From Opisthorchis felineus (lineage: Eukaryota > Platyhelminthes > Trematoda > Opisthorchiida > Opisthorchiidae): 64,000 nucleotides of DNA. The first letter of the stretch is position 1. Every line of letters begins with the position of its first letter. The DNA lies in assembly GCA_004794785.1 (NCBI GenBank), contig SJOL01004326.1, forward strand, positions 65,098 through 129,097, read 5' to 3'. A model generated the notes under the pieces. That model saw only the letters and a list, made by a program, of their open reading frames with translations. It was not told the DNA's origin and did no database searches. Below, piece after piece: positions 12,401 to 25,020 of this stretch. The position numbers were made by a program, and so were the translations under genes.

Positions 12401-13365
12401 TGTTTCAAATAAGAACAAAACTGATGTACAGCGCCCATTAGCTTTTCAACATAGACTGGCTTCACATACAAAACGGAATAACGAATTCCTTAAATTCAAG
12501 CTTTGTTCATGTTGGTGAGAATGTTTGGCTGATATACCGCGGAAAATCTTGTCCTTATGGAAACTTCACGACCTGCATGGCTAGGCAGGCCATCTTTTTT
12601 ACCATAAAAAGGCAACCAATGAAAGGCCTCGACCACGGGGGATCACCGGACAATTCCTGTGGCGCGAGTAACAATCGCAGTTGTCGCCAACTTCCATCCC
12701 ATCGTGTGCATTGAGCCAGTAGCCGGAACCAGGAAGTCTTAGTAACACTATCCCGATCTCGCTAGCCGTAACTGCACGGGGCGCAAGCGCTAGTTTCGCA
12801 TTTCGCCCGAGGACATTTTGCAACTCAGAGCAGGTGGTGGACAAAACGATATCCCTTGTAGGTGGGAGCAACGCCGAGCAATATAGTAAAACCGAATAAA
12901 CAGTGCCAAACACAGCACACCTGTCTGACTTTCATGGTGGTTAAGACGAGCGCTTATCAATCGGCTGTCAATTTTCACTGTAGCGTGGAATTCGACCTGC
13001 GTTATTGGTGAACCTTCGCTGACAACAGGTTCATTGAGACCAGGGAGACCATTCCGCGTGCTCGAAAGACACAATATCATCTACATTGCAGCTCTTTCAG
13101 CAACGGATTCACCTTTAATAGAACCATATGCTGGTGCACATCATTTGCGAGAGCCCAACTACTCACCCCTCATTTTCCAAATAATGGAGGTTTATCGACG
13201 CTTTAAAGCCATGAAGGAAATACAGGACTGTACATACATCCTATTCTGATAGCTACAGGAGTTAAATCCCAATATACACATGTATCATCTGTCGTAATAG
13301 GCAAAAGTAATCCAGATTAGTCCACAGTTTGAAGTAGAAAATAGCAATAATGTGGATTGACTCAC

Positions 13366-13415
13366 TTCGAACCTTGGGATCCGTTAAGTCGAATTTCACC
13401 AACTCTTTGAACAGT
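13366..13415 (-). CDS. HUWE1: HUWE1 short exon (50 nt)
   Basis: The acceptor is ctcatttacag and the donor gtgagt. Joined to the previous exon it reads RYFGLFKELVKFDLTDPKVR, matching human ELFGLLVKLCVGSPVRQR. The split glycine codon (gg + a) fits exactly, which is strong support for so small an exon. It leaves phase 1. Confidence 0.78.
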
Positions 13416-14804
13416 CTGTAAATGAGAATAGAGCAGCAAAACCATACGTCAGGTAGGGAAACGCCATCAAGAAGCATGGTAGAAGTACAAAATAGGTATT
13501 AATGTTTATAATCTCCAAAAACTTATTATCGGTGACAAACGCACGCACTACTGTTAGTTACCCTTCCAAGGGAAGATACACTCGTGGATAAAAAATTTTG
13601 TTATCCTCATAAAAAGATTCCCAGACGGGGGAGTACTACACTTAAAAATTCGTATCGCTCACGTATTTTTTGCTTGAACAATTTCCGAAACGGGACATGG
13701 CAACCGGATCAAAGGCAAACATGAGTATCAAACCTGAATCATTCATCTGAAAATACATGCTGTTTCCACCCGCACGCCTGGAACCACTAGTGGTGTGGGG
13801 AGGAATGAGGACAGAATCAACGAACATGCGAAAAGTTTCTCAATTTCAAGGTAGAGACCTTCCGATAGACCTAAAGAAGTGAGCCGCCTACCCTGTGTGG
13901 AGACACGATGATAAATAATGAGTTGGGGCACCTTGTGATGCCACCGGAAGCCTCTTTCGGCACGATAACGTCCCTATACACATTGCCGGGTAGTTACGGT
14001 CCTGTAGAAGCCACATCCAAACTGCTCCTAAATTTAAACCAAGCAGAAAGCCCTGCAAAAAAACCTGTACCCCATACAATTCAGAATAAACAGATTCACT
14101 GTAGAATAACCTGCTGTCAACAAAGTCTGTGTTCATAAATCCTACTTTTAAGCCTCTTTCTTGGAAACGAAGCGAACTCCAAGACAAATGCCGAGAAAGT
14201 GCTGTGATTGAGTACCCGCATAATTAGGTCAGTTGTTTTTCGTATACTTAAGCTACTTTGACTTATTACCCATGGGTCGCTCAGAGCCTAAGTAAACAGT
14301 AAAGTGGACATAGTCAGTTCAACCCGCTTGTCACTATTGTCATAATGAATAACGGAATATGCATATAATCCCATCGCGGTATGCGAAGATACGGGTGGGT
14401 GTTTGGTACTGACTGAGTATGCCAACAACAGAGTTTCACACTAACATTTCACTTATTCAACCCTAGATGCGTCAAGCGCACAAATTTAGCGCCAGTGTCT
14501 GGCTATTACTTTCATACAGATGTACAACGCTCCACAGTGACAGGAAGACTGACAGGTGATCTCTGAACCTGGACGGCAACATATAAGATGCGGTGAGTGC
14601 CGTTATAGAAAAAATCCAGAAGCACGAGGGATGAAACGCCTAGTGCCATGTTGTCTTAACCCGGGTGAGCGCAGCAAGAGAGTCAGGAGTGAAGTTAGAC
14701 AATCGGGAGCCTTGGTCTCGAACCCCTAAAAGGGACCCGAGCCCGGGACAAAGAGAACTTTGCCCTAAAGTATACGTATCCACAACAGGAAGGACTAGAC
14801 TTAC

Positions 14805-15198
14805 CCGAAATAACGACGAATTCCATTCAACATGAAGAACACATTCATCATACCACCTTGAGGTCCTTTTTGACTGGCATCATGCAGGAGCACATTGGTT
14901 AAGCGAATGGAGGAATAGCGCATTGCGCATATCAGGGTGGGAGCTGCTGGGTGGTGAATAGTAGTGACAGCTGGTTCCCAAGCAAGAGCCCCGGATATTA
15001 CCTGTGAAATCTCCGACAACGCGGCATACTTTCGCGCGGTAGGAATTTGTTCGCTTGGCAGCAGTGTCATGCGACGGCGACGGTAATTGAGTTGGTTGCG
15101 ATTCGCAAAGAACCGGCTCCAAGATGTACAAAGCTCCGTGACAGAATTGATTAGAAAAGCCGTCACGTGAAGTATGCGATGCGTGGCTTTTGCTAGCT
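14805..15198 (-). CDS. HUWE1: HUWE1 exon (394 nt)
   Basis: The acceptor is tatctttttcag. It reads ELAKATHRILHVTAFLI (human ALTAAHAYIMMFVHTCR) and AALSEISQVISGALAWEP (human SVLSKLSQLYCSLVWES). It ends in LNGIRRYFG before donor gtaagt and leaves phase 2. The central stretch (NYRRRRMTLLPSEQ) is fluke-specific. The antisense and other-frame readings of this interval lack such matches. Confidence 0.82.
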
Positions 15199-15712
15199 CT
15201 GAAAAAGATAGCGAACACCACCTAGTGTGTGAATGAGATGCTCGTTGCCGACAATAATCCAGTAACCAACAGTGACGTCTATCCGTTAAACAGGGGAAAG
15301 CATCGTATTCAACGGAGAAAACAAACGAGAAAGACCAGAAATTAATGGATGTCTCCACAATCATAGAAAAATGGTAGTACGGCAAAATAAGCACAAAACG
15401 CTTGTCTAAAATAAGACTGCCTTTCTGTAGGCTTTCAAAACTAAACATATGAGTAAACCTCGACATACACGTAGCACTCGGTAACCAAACAAAAGACAAA
15501 CTATAACAAAGCAGTCCAGTCTAGGAATGCCAGCATACTAGCCACCGAAAATGGCCGAAATTTATGTCCCGCAAGGTATCCAAAAGCACGCATGAAAACT
15601 GTGAGGTCCAGTCGGGGCATTGCGTGGACCTCAAACCATTCAAATTACTTGTAAGTAAATAAGGCCAGTTTGTAGCCAGATCATCCGAACAAACAGCTGA
15701 CGGGGAACTCAC

Positions 15713-16027
15713 CAGGTCGTTGATGAAGAAAAGCGTTCTTGTTGTCACTGGAAGTGGGAATCTTGGACGGTCTCAGTATAGAGTAAATGTGAAGTGCCTC
15801 AACAAACTGGGGCATCGGACTAGTTTCTGTGACAGGTTTCCACTGACCGGTGGTATCGTCTTCCGGTTTCCAACCTGATCCGTCTGATGCCTGGTTTCTG
15901 TCGGCTGTGCACGGCGTTGGCGGATGTACAGTTGTGTCCATTATTTCTTGTGGATACATATCTGCCTCCGTGATATCCTTGTCTCCATAGAGAATTTTGA
16001 GTAGAATACAAGCTTCCCAAGAAACAC
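15713..16027 (-). CDS. HUWE1: HUWE1 exon, next block (315 nt)
   Basis: It is placed by phase and context rather than strong similarity. The acceptor is tatatttag and the exon opens with VSWEACILLKILYGDKD. A low-complexity stretch rich in T, P and D follows, then MPQFVEALHIYSILRP. The donor gtgagt at 15712 leaves phase 1, which joins exactly to the next exon. It needs incoming phase 1, whereas exon 11 leaves phase 0, so at least one small exon between 20981 and 16028 is missing from this model. Confidence 0.65.
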
Positions 16028-19000
16028 CTAAATATAGTCGTCTGAAAAGAAATATCGTCCAGTCAACTTCACATAGGCATAGGCAAAAAGTAAATGTGCC
16101 TAGGAGTTATGCGAAAGAACACTGGGATATTCACCTAGAGTGCACGACATAATGGCCCGAGGAAATTCCGAACAAACGGGCGCCTTTAGAGAAATCCAGA
16201 GCGATGCAGTTTTCACGGAGTGGAAAGCACATGCTGCTTTAGTTTGCAAAACTAAATTGCGAAAATTCTCCCCTTAGTGAGGGCGAACTTCGACCTTTCG
16301 TAACCAAATAGATTCTGAATGAGCCGAGTAATGTAACTCAAAGGATAAGTATCCATCGTCATGCAACGTCTTCAACCATGCACAGTGAGGGTCAGGTGGA
16401 CCTTATTTCTGGAAGGTGGATCGTACCAACAGCAGTCAAAAGTTTGTAGGAACGATTATATCCCTTTACCAAGTCACTTGTCCACTTCGCAGTCTATGAC
16501 ATTCTGGAGGAGATATAGGGAACGACTCTCGTCTCGTCAGGCGATCATTCGACAGGAATAACAAAGCCCAACCACCGCAGATTACGATGCTGAACGTTTT
16601 CCGTAAATGAACTACCTGGTACGCGAGGAAACATCATGTTCTAATTGCTTCAGTAGAATTAGCTGACGCTATTCAGCACCAGTAACTGTTCTGAGACGCC
16701 CCAGGTCCCCCGTTCGCAGATGTCACGTCTGGCGACCACACAAGATATAGCCACGATAAGAAATAAGTGACGTCCCGGTTAAGATGGGACGTCATGGGAT
16801 GCATGCACCCATGTCTTCGCATGGGTGTGGCACAGGTGTACTAGTTACGAAAGCTCACTAGCCCACGTGTAGTCCGTCTGTTTTGAAATAAAAACGTTGT
16901 TTCTGATATGGACAACGCCAACAGTACATCATAAGAATGCATCATAAGAATGTTTCAAGACTAATGAAACCTTATCGATGAAGTGTACGAAAAAGATAGT
17001 CATTTTAATTTCGTTCGTTTGAAAGTCTAAGTGCTAAGTGTGCTTACCTAAGCGAGGCAGGCGTTGTATTTTTTATCCCAGGCCATAAAATTTAGGGGTT
17101 TTCCTCAGATTGGCCAAAATTCGCCAACTGTTGATTTCACTCTGTTTGGGGGAGTGTAGTACTGGCGAATTCCGAAAAAATCTCCCTGTTGCTCACAATG
17201 AACGATTCATCGATTTCAGATAGTGTATTTGGTTTAGCCATTCATTGAATCTGACTACTCGCGAAGTAATATGAAGTTCGTAAATCTTCCCATGAGTAAG
17301 GAGGGGTGCTTAAAAATGATAGTCACAAAGTAGAAATGATCAGTCACTGGAAACCAATCCGCATTTCTATCAGATACAAGTGGCAGGAATCCGCCATCCA
17401 CTATACAGTGTCTTTCAGGAGTAACAACTCAGGCTTCGTAATACTTGGATTTTTTTAAAGCAGCCCAACTGAAACCTGAAGAAGCCTATGTGCTGGACAT
17501 TAAGTCGAAGAACATCGTAAATGAAGGACTCATTCGAAGCCCGTTTGGATCTCACACACATGGAGTACGTATTAAGTGATTTACTCAACAGTCTAAATCC
17601 TCATTCATATAAAGTTTAAACTCGGGCATCCTATGGTACGAGAACAAAGACAAATTCAAAGTCAAAACCTGTCGACTATCTCGGTTTTTCAACATTCAAA
17701 AGTTACACATAACCATTCCGAATGTCAGGTAAATTCAGTCCCCCCTAACCTTCGCTGGAGGGGATATGGTACATCGAAATTCTCACAGGGGAAGCACACA
17801 AGTTCCCACTTCATTATCTTTCATGGTTTGTCTTTTAGGCTGTAAACGTGATTATCCCGTGGTATAAGGCGGGTTGGGCTCACTTTCAAATTGTGGATAA
17901 CCACAAATTTAAATTTGTTTTACTGACAAATGGTAACTGCTGTAGCAGTGGCTTTGAAACATAGCTTGCTTTTCGGTATGTACTTCTTCCAGCACAAGCT
18001 AACCAGATCACAGACATCCACACTTGTGGTATGAATCGATTTGCTGCTCTGCAAGGCGAATTCTGTAACAAATAAGATGAAACACTAGCCGATGTCCATC
18101 AAGAGGTGTCGGAATAGCTGTTAGGCAATAAATGAATAGAGAATGTAACGGAACCAACACAGCCATGCGGCCCACTCACCCCAAGGAGTGAAGAACGTTC
18201 CGAACTAGCCATTTGTCAGCCAACGATGGGCGTAATTCAGACTTCAAGTGGTCTATAATCTGTACCATGATACAAATTATGGAAGCAGTGACCACAAGCT
18301 CGTGAAGCAGGACGTGCTCGTTAGCCATATATTCGCGCAACAGAAGGGATGTTAGTGTGAACTGGGAGTTTTGAAGGGGTGCCAGTTTTTCTAGTGACGA
18401 CTCTAGGCACTGGAATAAGGCAGGAACGGATAAAAAGCGGATAAAAATAATCGGGTTTAATAAAAATGTGGTGCACAGAAAAGTCGATTCACGGCGAAGT
18501 GGGCGAATAATTTTGTTTGGGAAGGTGGAGAGATAAAAGTAGAAAGATTGTGTAACCTGAAGGATGACACTGAACAGAAACGATCGAGAGGTACAAATTA
18601 AGGTTTACTCTTCATTCCAAACGACTAGTGACAATTTCATCTGGCAGATGGCTAGAAGGGTGTCTGACAATCAATCTTAGCACCAGTTTTGGGGGATGAC
18701 AAAGGAGGTGCGGACAGTGAGGCATTATTAAACTAGTTTGCTACAAAACATATAACAGTTTGGATTTGGCGCCTTTTCGGTACATGGATTAAATACCACC
18801 GGAAGTGAACACATGGGTCGAGACATAGACTGCTCAAAGCTAGACAGGAGCTTAGTTTGAAACGCCAACTCCTTGGTCGGTATCTCGCACTTTCACTTTA
18901 AGGCTATCTCCAGCCAGTGCAATAGAGTAGTTACTCCTCGTTGTCGAACTGAACTTCACTCCATTACATTCTTTGTGACAACAGCCAAACTGTATAAACT

Positions 19001-20981
19001 CCTTATATTCTCTAACTTGCTCCCTTATACCTTCCCAACCTCTCTCAACATTTCTCAATTTAAATCATGAGTTGACATGCATTTGGTCTCCTGAGCGTTT
19101 TCTATGGTCTATAAGAAGGATTTCTCTGCATCAGAGTTAACCCATTACTGTAATTTTACGCTTTCGTGTAATGAAAAACTAAAGACACCGTGGCACAAAC
19201 GTAATGCTTGTAACCAAGATGTTCGAAATAATAGTACATGAAATGAATCTATCGATCTGACAAATGATTTCCTCATCGATCCAGAAGAGTTCTAATGGCA
19301 TTTTGGGCCAATATAACATCAGTTGTTATAAATATGGTCAACTGGGGGAGCATTCAAAACTGCATATCGCTCCTACATAAAAATCGTTTGTCGTTAGCAC
19401 ATCCAACTTCACCATCCCAGATAATACATTACCCGAGAAATTGAAGAAAAATACGGTTTTACCACCACTTTGTACGCAAAAAGCAGTGATAACTACGCAG
19501 GAACGATTATGAGGCCTGAAAAAGATTGCAGTCTGAACTCTTTTTCGTCATTCACAGACACACAAAACAAAGTTTTACACGCACAATCGACGATATGAAT
19601 CTGGTATTCACGTGACCAAAGTGAGACGCAACTTGAAAGATCACATGTACAACAGCGAAACATCCTAATTCTATAGTAATATCTCCGAGTGATTAGATCA
19701 GGCGGAGTAAGAATAATGGGCGAAACAGAAATAAGGGGTAGGAATAACCACCACGGCCAAAAATAATTATATCGCACAGGCACCAAACGAGTGAGCGATA
19801 AAAACAAGACACCGAGTCTGCTTCACTACTACACGCCTCGGACGTAAGATGAACTGAATGAAACCATAAAACTAGTAAGGTTAGCTTCGGGCTGATTGTG
19901 AGGTGAAAACTCGGCTACAAATCAGAGGGTATCAAAGAACCACCTGATTTAGACTGCCGACGGTACATTGTACGACCTTTGTAACAGGAACAATAAGCCC
20001 ATCAGTGCCAGCATGGACTAAATGATGGGCTCGAAAGAAACGATGCACGACTCCAGACATACAAGCTACACTTCGACCCACTGCCTTCTCGACAGTGGAC
20101 AGTCCCACATGCACAGCACAAGCGACTAACGCCCACAAATGAAAAGCGTAAAAACCGTTATAACATCGAACAAAATCCATACTTGAGTTGATACGTTAAT
20201 ATCGTATTCCTCGTCAAAAAACCGCAAGACCACACCAGTGCTTCCACGAAGTTACCTGTCAGCTAGACATTTTTACTACACGGACGCCCATAAACATCAC
20301 ATGATTCTAAAAAAATTGCGGTCGGGAAGTCGAGGTCAGTGAACACCATGTGTTGCTGACTGTTCACGAAGACATATACCACATAAATGCAATATGGCGC
20401 CAGCAACTGAACTCGGTGACATTCGCTGTCGTCAGTGCTTAAGATCGAATAAGAAAGAAACGTGAGAAATTCGTTAAACTTCTTCATATTGAGTGCTCAT
20501 AGGTTTCAGCAAGAGGGAAATACCCAGTAGTGGGTGTGCAGGTACGCTGACCGAATCCGTGGGAAGGAGTGACACAGATGATGTTCTAGCTTTTTGAAGG
20601 CCAAGTATTTAACATTGTGAATACTGAAAACAGTTGGAAACGTTACAACTTTATAACAAAGACGAAGCACAGTCAAAGTATGCTAAGCCAATAGACACAG
20701 CGCAGTCGTCAGCAAAAACTGTTGTAAGGTATAGTAGCGGCACATTCACTTCCTTCGGTAGTTACATAAAAGCTGGCCACATGTTCGACTACGACCTCTT
20801 TCCAGTCTGAATTCGCATTAACTTAGTCTTGTCCTTTCGAAAAACAACTGACATCCAAAACCTCAAATAAAACCAAACCACACAGTGCCCAATAGCTCCC
20901 TGGTGCTAGCTGAGGAAGGTCATTACAGGGTTGACAGAAATACTTTGAAAAATAGCATGGTTGGATGAAAAATCGACGCAC
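16028..20981. other. Large HUWE1 intron region with at least one unfound exon
   Basis: Phase accounting requires an exon (or exons) converting phase 0 to phase 1. A minus frame at about 20153-19940 (ending KVVQCTVGSLNQ) looks coding-like but its splice phases do not fit. Paired hairpins occur at 16768-16827. No LINE or LTR sequence was recognised. Confidence 0.5.
16768..16827. repeat. Two adjacent perfect short inverted repeats
   Basis: First: tgacgtccc (16768-16776) and gggacgtca (16786-16794), 9 bp arms with a 9-base loop. Second: cacccatg (16806-16813) and catgggtg (16820-16827), 8 bp arms with a 6-base loop. They are 11 bases apart. Confidence 0.85.
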
Positions 20982-21206
20982 CTGAAACAGGGGGGCGATC
21001 ACATCGTTGAGGTATATGGAGTTCGCCAAATCCTCAAAAATCTTGCAGAGAGAGGCACAACTTGCAGAAACGGGGAAATCGTAGGGTAGTCCTGGCATTC
21101 GTAAGAGGTCACATAGCACTTGAAGACCACCGTGGCTCATGAAGTGTCGACACATGGCTTCCGTTACGTGCAGCACGGATGGGAGTAGCTTCTCCAAAAA
21201 TTTACA
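20982..21206 (-). CDS. HUWE1: HUWE1 exon 11 (225 nt, 75 codons)
   Basis: It reads SHGGLQVLCDLLRMPGLPYDF and PVSASCASLCKIF, matching human [21 protein letters not shown] and PTSAACQAVAGVC. It ends IAPLFQ before donor gtgcgt, phase 0. This is the end of the first block of exons that join with no frame break. Confidence 0.95.
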
Positions 21207-21546
21207 CTTGAAGCAGAGAAAACAAAATAGTCATAAACGAGAGTTCGTATTAGGTAAGCATTAAAGACAACTGAACTACGGCAAAATACTTTTAACCAAC
21301 TACCACGTCAAGCGTCAGCCTTATACACGATGTTTTTCTTCAACAGGAAGGACTACGCTCACAGAGTGGACTACTGTTAGTATGTCCATTGGTATCCCTT
21401 TTAATCATTATGGCCACATCAGAAAAGGTCTATTTCAGTCAATCTAGTTAAGTAATCTTCAACAGTGGGGAAATGTATATGGTTACATTAATACACCATT
21501 AGACAGTTGCGCCAGAAAACCGAAAGTAAAGTGGAGTGGCACATAC

Positions 21547-22080
21547 TGTATTTAACATGAAGTCTGATAGAAAATGATAAGCAGGAACAGGTGAGCCGTC
21601 TGCCAGCGAGGTGATAGGGCGATTGGTTGGGGCAAGATCTTCCTTCAAGTTCAGCGAGGCAGTGGGTGAAGTAGATCGTGAGTCCATCAGTCTCGTATTG
21701 GCAGATCGGTGTTGATGCGCTGCAGTTTGAGTTGCACGACTCACATCGTCAATGTCGTGATCATCGTCACCATCTTCATCTTCATCACCAGACAGCATAA
21801 CTACATCCTCCTCAAGCATAGGATCGGTTTCCCCGATGCCCTGACCACCGGAGGTAGAGGTTGCAACCTGGGAGGTACCGATGCTACGACCAAGTGCCAC
21901 ACCCGTTAGACAGGGTAAATCGGAGCCCAAATGCTCACAAACAGTGGAATCCGGTGGTTCACTGGGAAGTTTGGCGTCGTCATCAGTACCCAGTGTGTGC
22001 GTGTCCGAAATGCACCGGACAGGTTCCACAACAAGGCTCGCAGGCTGCATCCGACCGATTTCCACGACGCGTTTCATACA
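21547..22080 (-). CDS. HUWE1: HUWE1 exon 10 (534 nt, acidic linker)
   Basis: It starts CMKRVVEIGRM after acceptor ctctctgacag and ends VPAYHFLSDFMLNT, equivalent to human IPLMDYILNVMKF. The centre is a low-complexity acidic segment (GDEDEDGDDDHDIDD) in the same place as the acidic run of the human protein (EDEEEEEV). Most of the 178 codons are disordered linker, longer than the human counterpart. Open frames on the plus strand here are antisense shadows. Confidence 0.9.
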
Positions 22081-24651
22081 CTGTCAGAGAGGAAGGGAAC
22101 CAGAAAAAAGCTGACTAAAACATTCCCCCTTCGCATCAGTACTCAATGTAGACGAACTTCGTAGCGGTTGTGAAACATTTCATTTTATTTTGCTTTGTAA
22201 CATGTGAAGAAGTGAAAGTGTAGTTACAAGGTCGAATCGTCGAAAAACGGCATCCAGTATTTGTCTACTCAAAGTACTATGCGGGTTCTTCGGAACCAAC
22301 ACAAGCATTCCCCGGTGTTTTGCTGCAACCGTTTGTTGACCTAGAAAAACTGATTTCCGGCACTGAATCAAGTGAGTGGACAACTTAGACCAACCTGGTC
22401 GCTGGCCTACAATCAGCAATTGTCGACCCATTAACCTTTGTTTTTACGACCAGCCAAACGTTTCCTAGTTTATGCTGACATCCAGACAACTGCATAGCAT
22501 CACCGCGAGTTTGATAAGCCCCGCCCGGCCCAATGATTCCAGTAGTTTTTCGAAAGTTTGCCGTAGCATGCTCTACCCGAAAAAGAACTCGCCCGCAAAC
22601 GGAAGAACCTACTAATTTTGCGCGTTTCACAAAAGGTGACGGGAGCCGGGCGAGGCCGACTGAGTGACATTGAGGAACGAAATGCACCTTACGGTATTCA
22701 GAAGCATACAATGGTTAAAACTAACCACAGTATTTTTCAGTTGGTATGACTGAAAAAAATTATGCTCGCAGAAGTTACGTCGCACTATTGTACGATACTG
22801 GGATGTCATGCTACATAGCTTCGTACACAGACCAGAAGACATGATGCAAGACAATATACTGATTTGACCCGGTGGTTATAAGGAGGCTGAACTGCAGTCA
22901 ACGCGTGATCCAAGTAGGTGCAACACATACAACCACAGTGTGTTGAAAAAACACAGTTCTCTTCAGAGAGGAAAATTTCAGAGCTAAGTCGTGGTAAAAT
23001 AAGAGTGGAATCTCAATGAAGAAAACCACTGTCCAGACCGCCACGCTGCACCAATCAATTGCTTCTCAGGCTAGCTACAACAGTGCACGAAGGTTCCGCT
23101 ACTCATTGCCCGACACAATGTCAATGCCCGTTGCCATTATTTCGATAACGTGTTGATTCAATTGGTACAAATCCGGTTACGCTGGTATACGGGGTTTTCC
23201 GACAAATAACTTCCCGAGTAAATACTTCGAAGTTGAAAACCACAGTCTCAAACTATGAGTCACGAGTGATCCTGTCAGTACACAGGAATGGAAAAATGCA
23301 TGGAAAAATGTATTACACAAATACATCAGAGTAAATGCGCCAGATAAAACGTTCACGAATGCATGTTTACAGCAGTACCGAAAGTGACAAAGTGCCCCTT
23401 GCTTCACGATAGGATCAATCTTTCGACACTGGATACTTCCTACTGCAACCCAAACACAAAGAAGGAACCCTTTAAAGTCACTTTGATGATACCATACTGG
23501 CTGTTTTGCTCTCCGACATAGAACATAATGATGGTACCATTCGGCTCGACCCAGATTTAGCATGATCGTCGTAGGATGATGCGACTCTTGGTAATCCGAC
23601 GTTTGCCGTATGCCCAATAAGTAAAATAGTTTTTGTTAATTTGAGAGAATACGCGTCCCCTGCGAAGTTACAGTAACCCTCACTCTAAATACCTTACTCT
23701 AAAGACTCTAGAGACCTCAGATAGGAGGTCATTCCTCCCCCTGAATGGTCTACAACAGTATTATCTATCGGCGAGAAGCCAATGCAAAATTCTTAAGAGA
23801 TAATACATCCCTCTCCCGTGATGTTTTCGCTGAGGTTAACATACCTCCTTTTGTGGTTCATGGCTGGTTGAACAGTCGCTGATGCGAATCATAGGACTCG
23901 ATAAAGTGAAGTACTAGGATTTCGAAATTACAGCGTGGAAGATTTTATCATACTCTTAGAAGTAGTTGGAAAATACTGCAGACGGTTTAATTTCCCTTAG
24001 CCAAGTATAAAAGTCACAGGAAACAGTTCTTATTCGTCGACTCTCATAAAAGGATCTAATCTCTATCAAGAAGATAATTAATCTCCAAAAGGTGTTTCAG
24101 TATTAGACGTTTCTGTTTTTAATTAATCAATGGTCTATTAAACTAGCCTGATACAGATATACGAAGTGTTACATCGGATAAAATGAAGAGTATCCTCCAT
24201 TGACTCCAGTACATGGTAATATCCTAATAAGGCAGAAGTTAGCAGCTAATCCCGAAAGCTGGTTGAGACCAGAGTCGAACAGGCAGGGTTGAAGTGGTTA
24301 TCACTCAACCAATGTCATAATATAGTGGAACCAATGGATGCGATCCTGGAGGTCCAGAAGTACTATCATCCAATACGAATCCAGGTTGCCTTCCATAAAG
24401 TGTACAGAAACACAAAATCCTGGTCACTATCGATATCATGTGCAGCAGAAGCAATGTCGTTCGTGGGTCACTGTAGCAAGGCGACAAGCGCCTCATTTTA
24501 AAGAAGCCATGTGGAGGAAGGTATAACCAGAGCAGAAAGAGGTGACCCATAGTGATAGCCCACCAGAAGCACTTCAATGTAGCCTACACATCCAAACCTT
24601 CGGAAAATCTAGATGGAACCTAAATATCAGTGTCATTCAGACAGAACTCAC
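22081..24651. other. HUWE1 intron 9
   Basis: A 2.6 kb intron bounded by gtgagt and ctgacag. Open frames on the minus strand at 22180-22854 and 23177-23617 have no family match. Confidence 0.55.
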
Positions 24652-25020
24652 AGCAACCAGACCCTGAAACACTGGCGTTTTCAATTCACTGCGTGAACGC
24701 AATAATTCCTGTATTGCATTGCTCATTTGACTCGCAGTCAGACTGTTGGACAGACTTTGTCCAGTACTGGAGGAGAGATTGTACGATATCTGGGATAGAA
24801 AATCGCGCACACGCTTCGTTTTCATTGTCGGCAGGTAATCCGGTGACACTAGGGTTTCAAGGTACTTCGAAAGAACGCCACTAGACTGAATCGCCTCGAT
24901 TCCACGGGCGTTTAGCGCCAAAGTGTTGAACAATCCGGGAAGTTGCACAAGAAAGTCACGGTTCTGAGGAAGCGGCTGGCTAGTTAATGCCGTTAAAATG
25001 TCCGTAGTGACATTTTTATC
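24652..25020 (-). CDS. HUWE1: HUWE1 exon 9 (369 nt, 123 codons)
   Basis: A strong polypyrimidine acceptor (25021-25033, a run of t ending cag) precedes DKNVTTDILTAL (human DNGLTDVMLHAL). LPGLFNTLALNARGIEAIQ and LVSPDYLPTMKTKR follow, matching human LPNVFSALCLNARGLQSFV and LLSPDYLPAMRRRR. The donor is gtgagt at 24651, phase 0. It lies in the core of DUF913. Confidence 0.96.

Larger units (their letters stand above)
11521..13365. other. HUWE1 intron sequence around the microsatellite and SINE-like unit
   Basis: Besides the TG array and the tRNA-like unit, no exon or repeat is recognised. Frames at 12599-13080 (minus) and 13034-13249 (plus) do not match HUWE1. One or more exons carrying the end of DUF913 and beyond should lie between 13365 and 5044. 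Confidence 0.4.

Noticed and set aside
16768..16860. Hammerhead ribozyme
   Set aside because: The stems and a gaaa-containing stretch are suggestive but no ctgatga-type core box is present on either strand.
19932..20180. Minus-strand frame ending KVVQCTVGSLNQ as the missing HUWE1 exon
   Set aside because: The possible acceptor gives incoming phase 1 and the donor leaves phase 0, the opposite of what the neighbouring exons need; the resemblance is slight.
21709..22164. Several overlapping plus-strand open frames
   Set aside because: They are antisense to HUWE1 exon 10, whose acidic codons create long open frames on the other strand.
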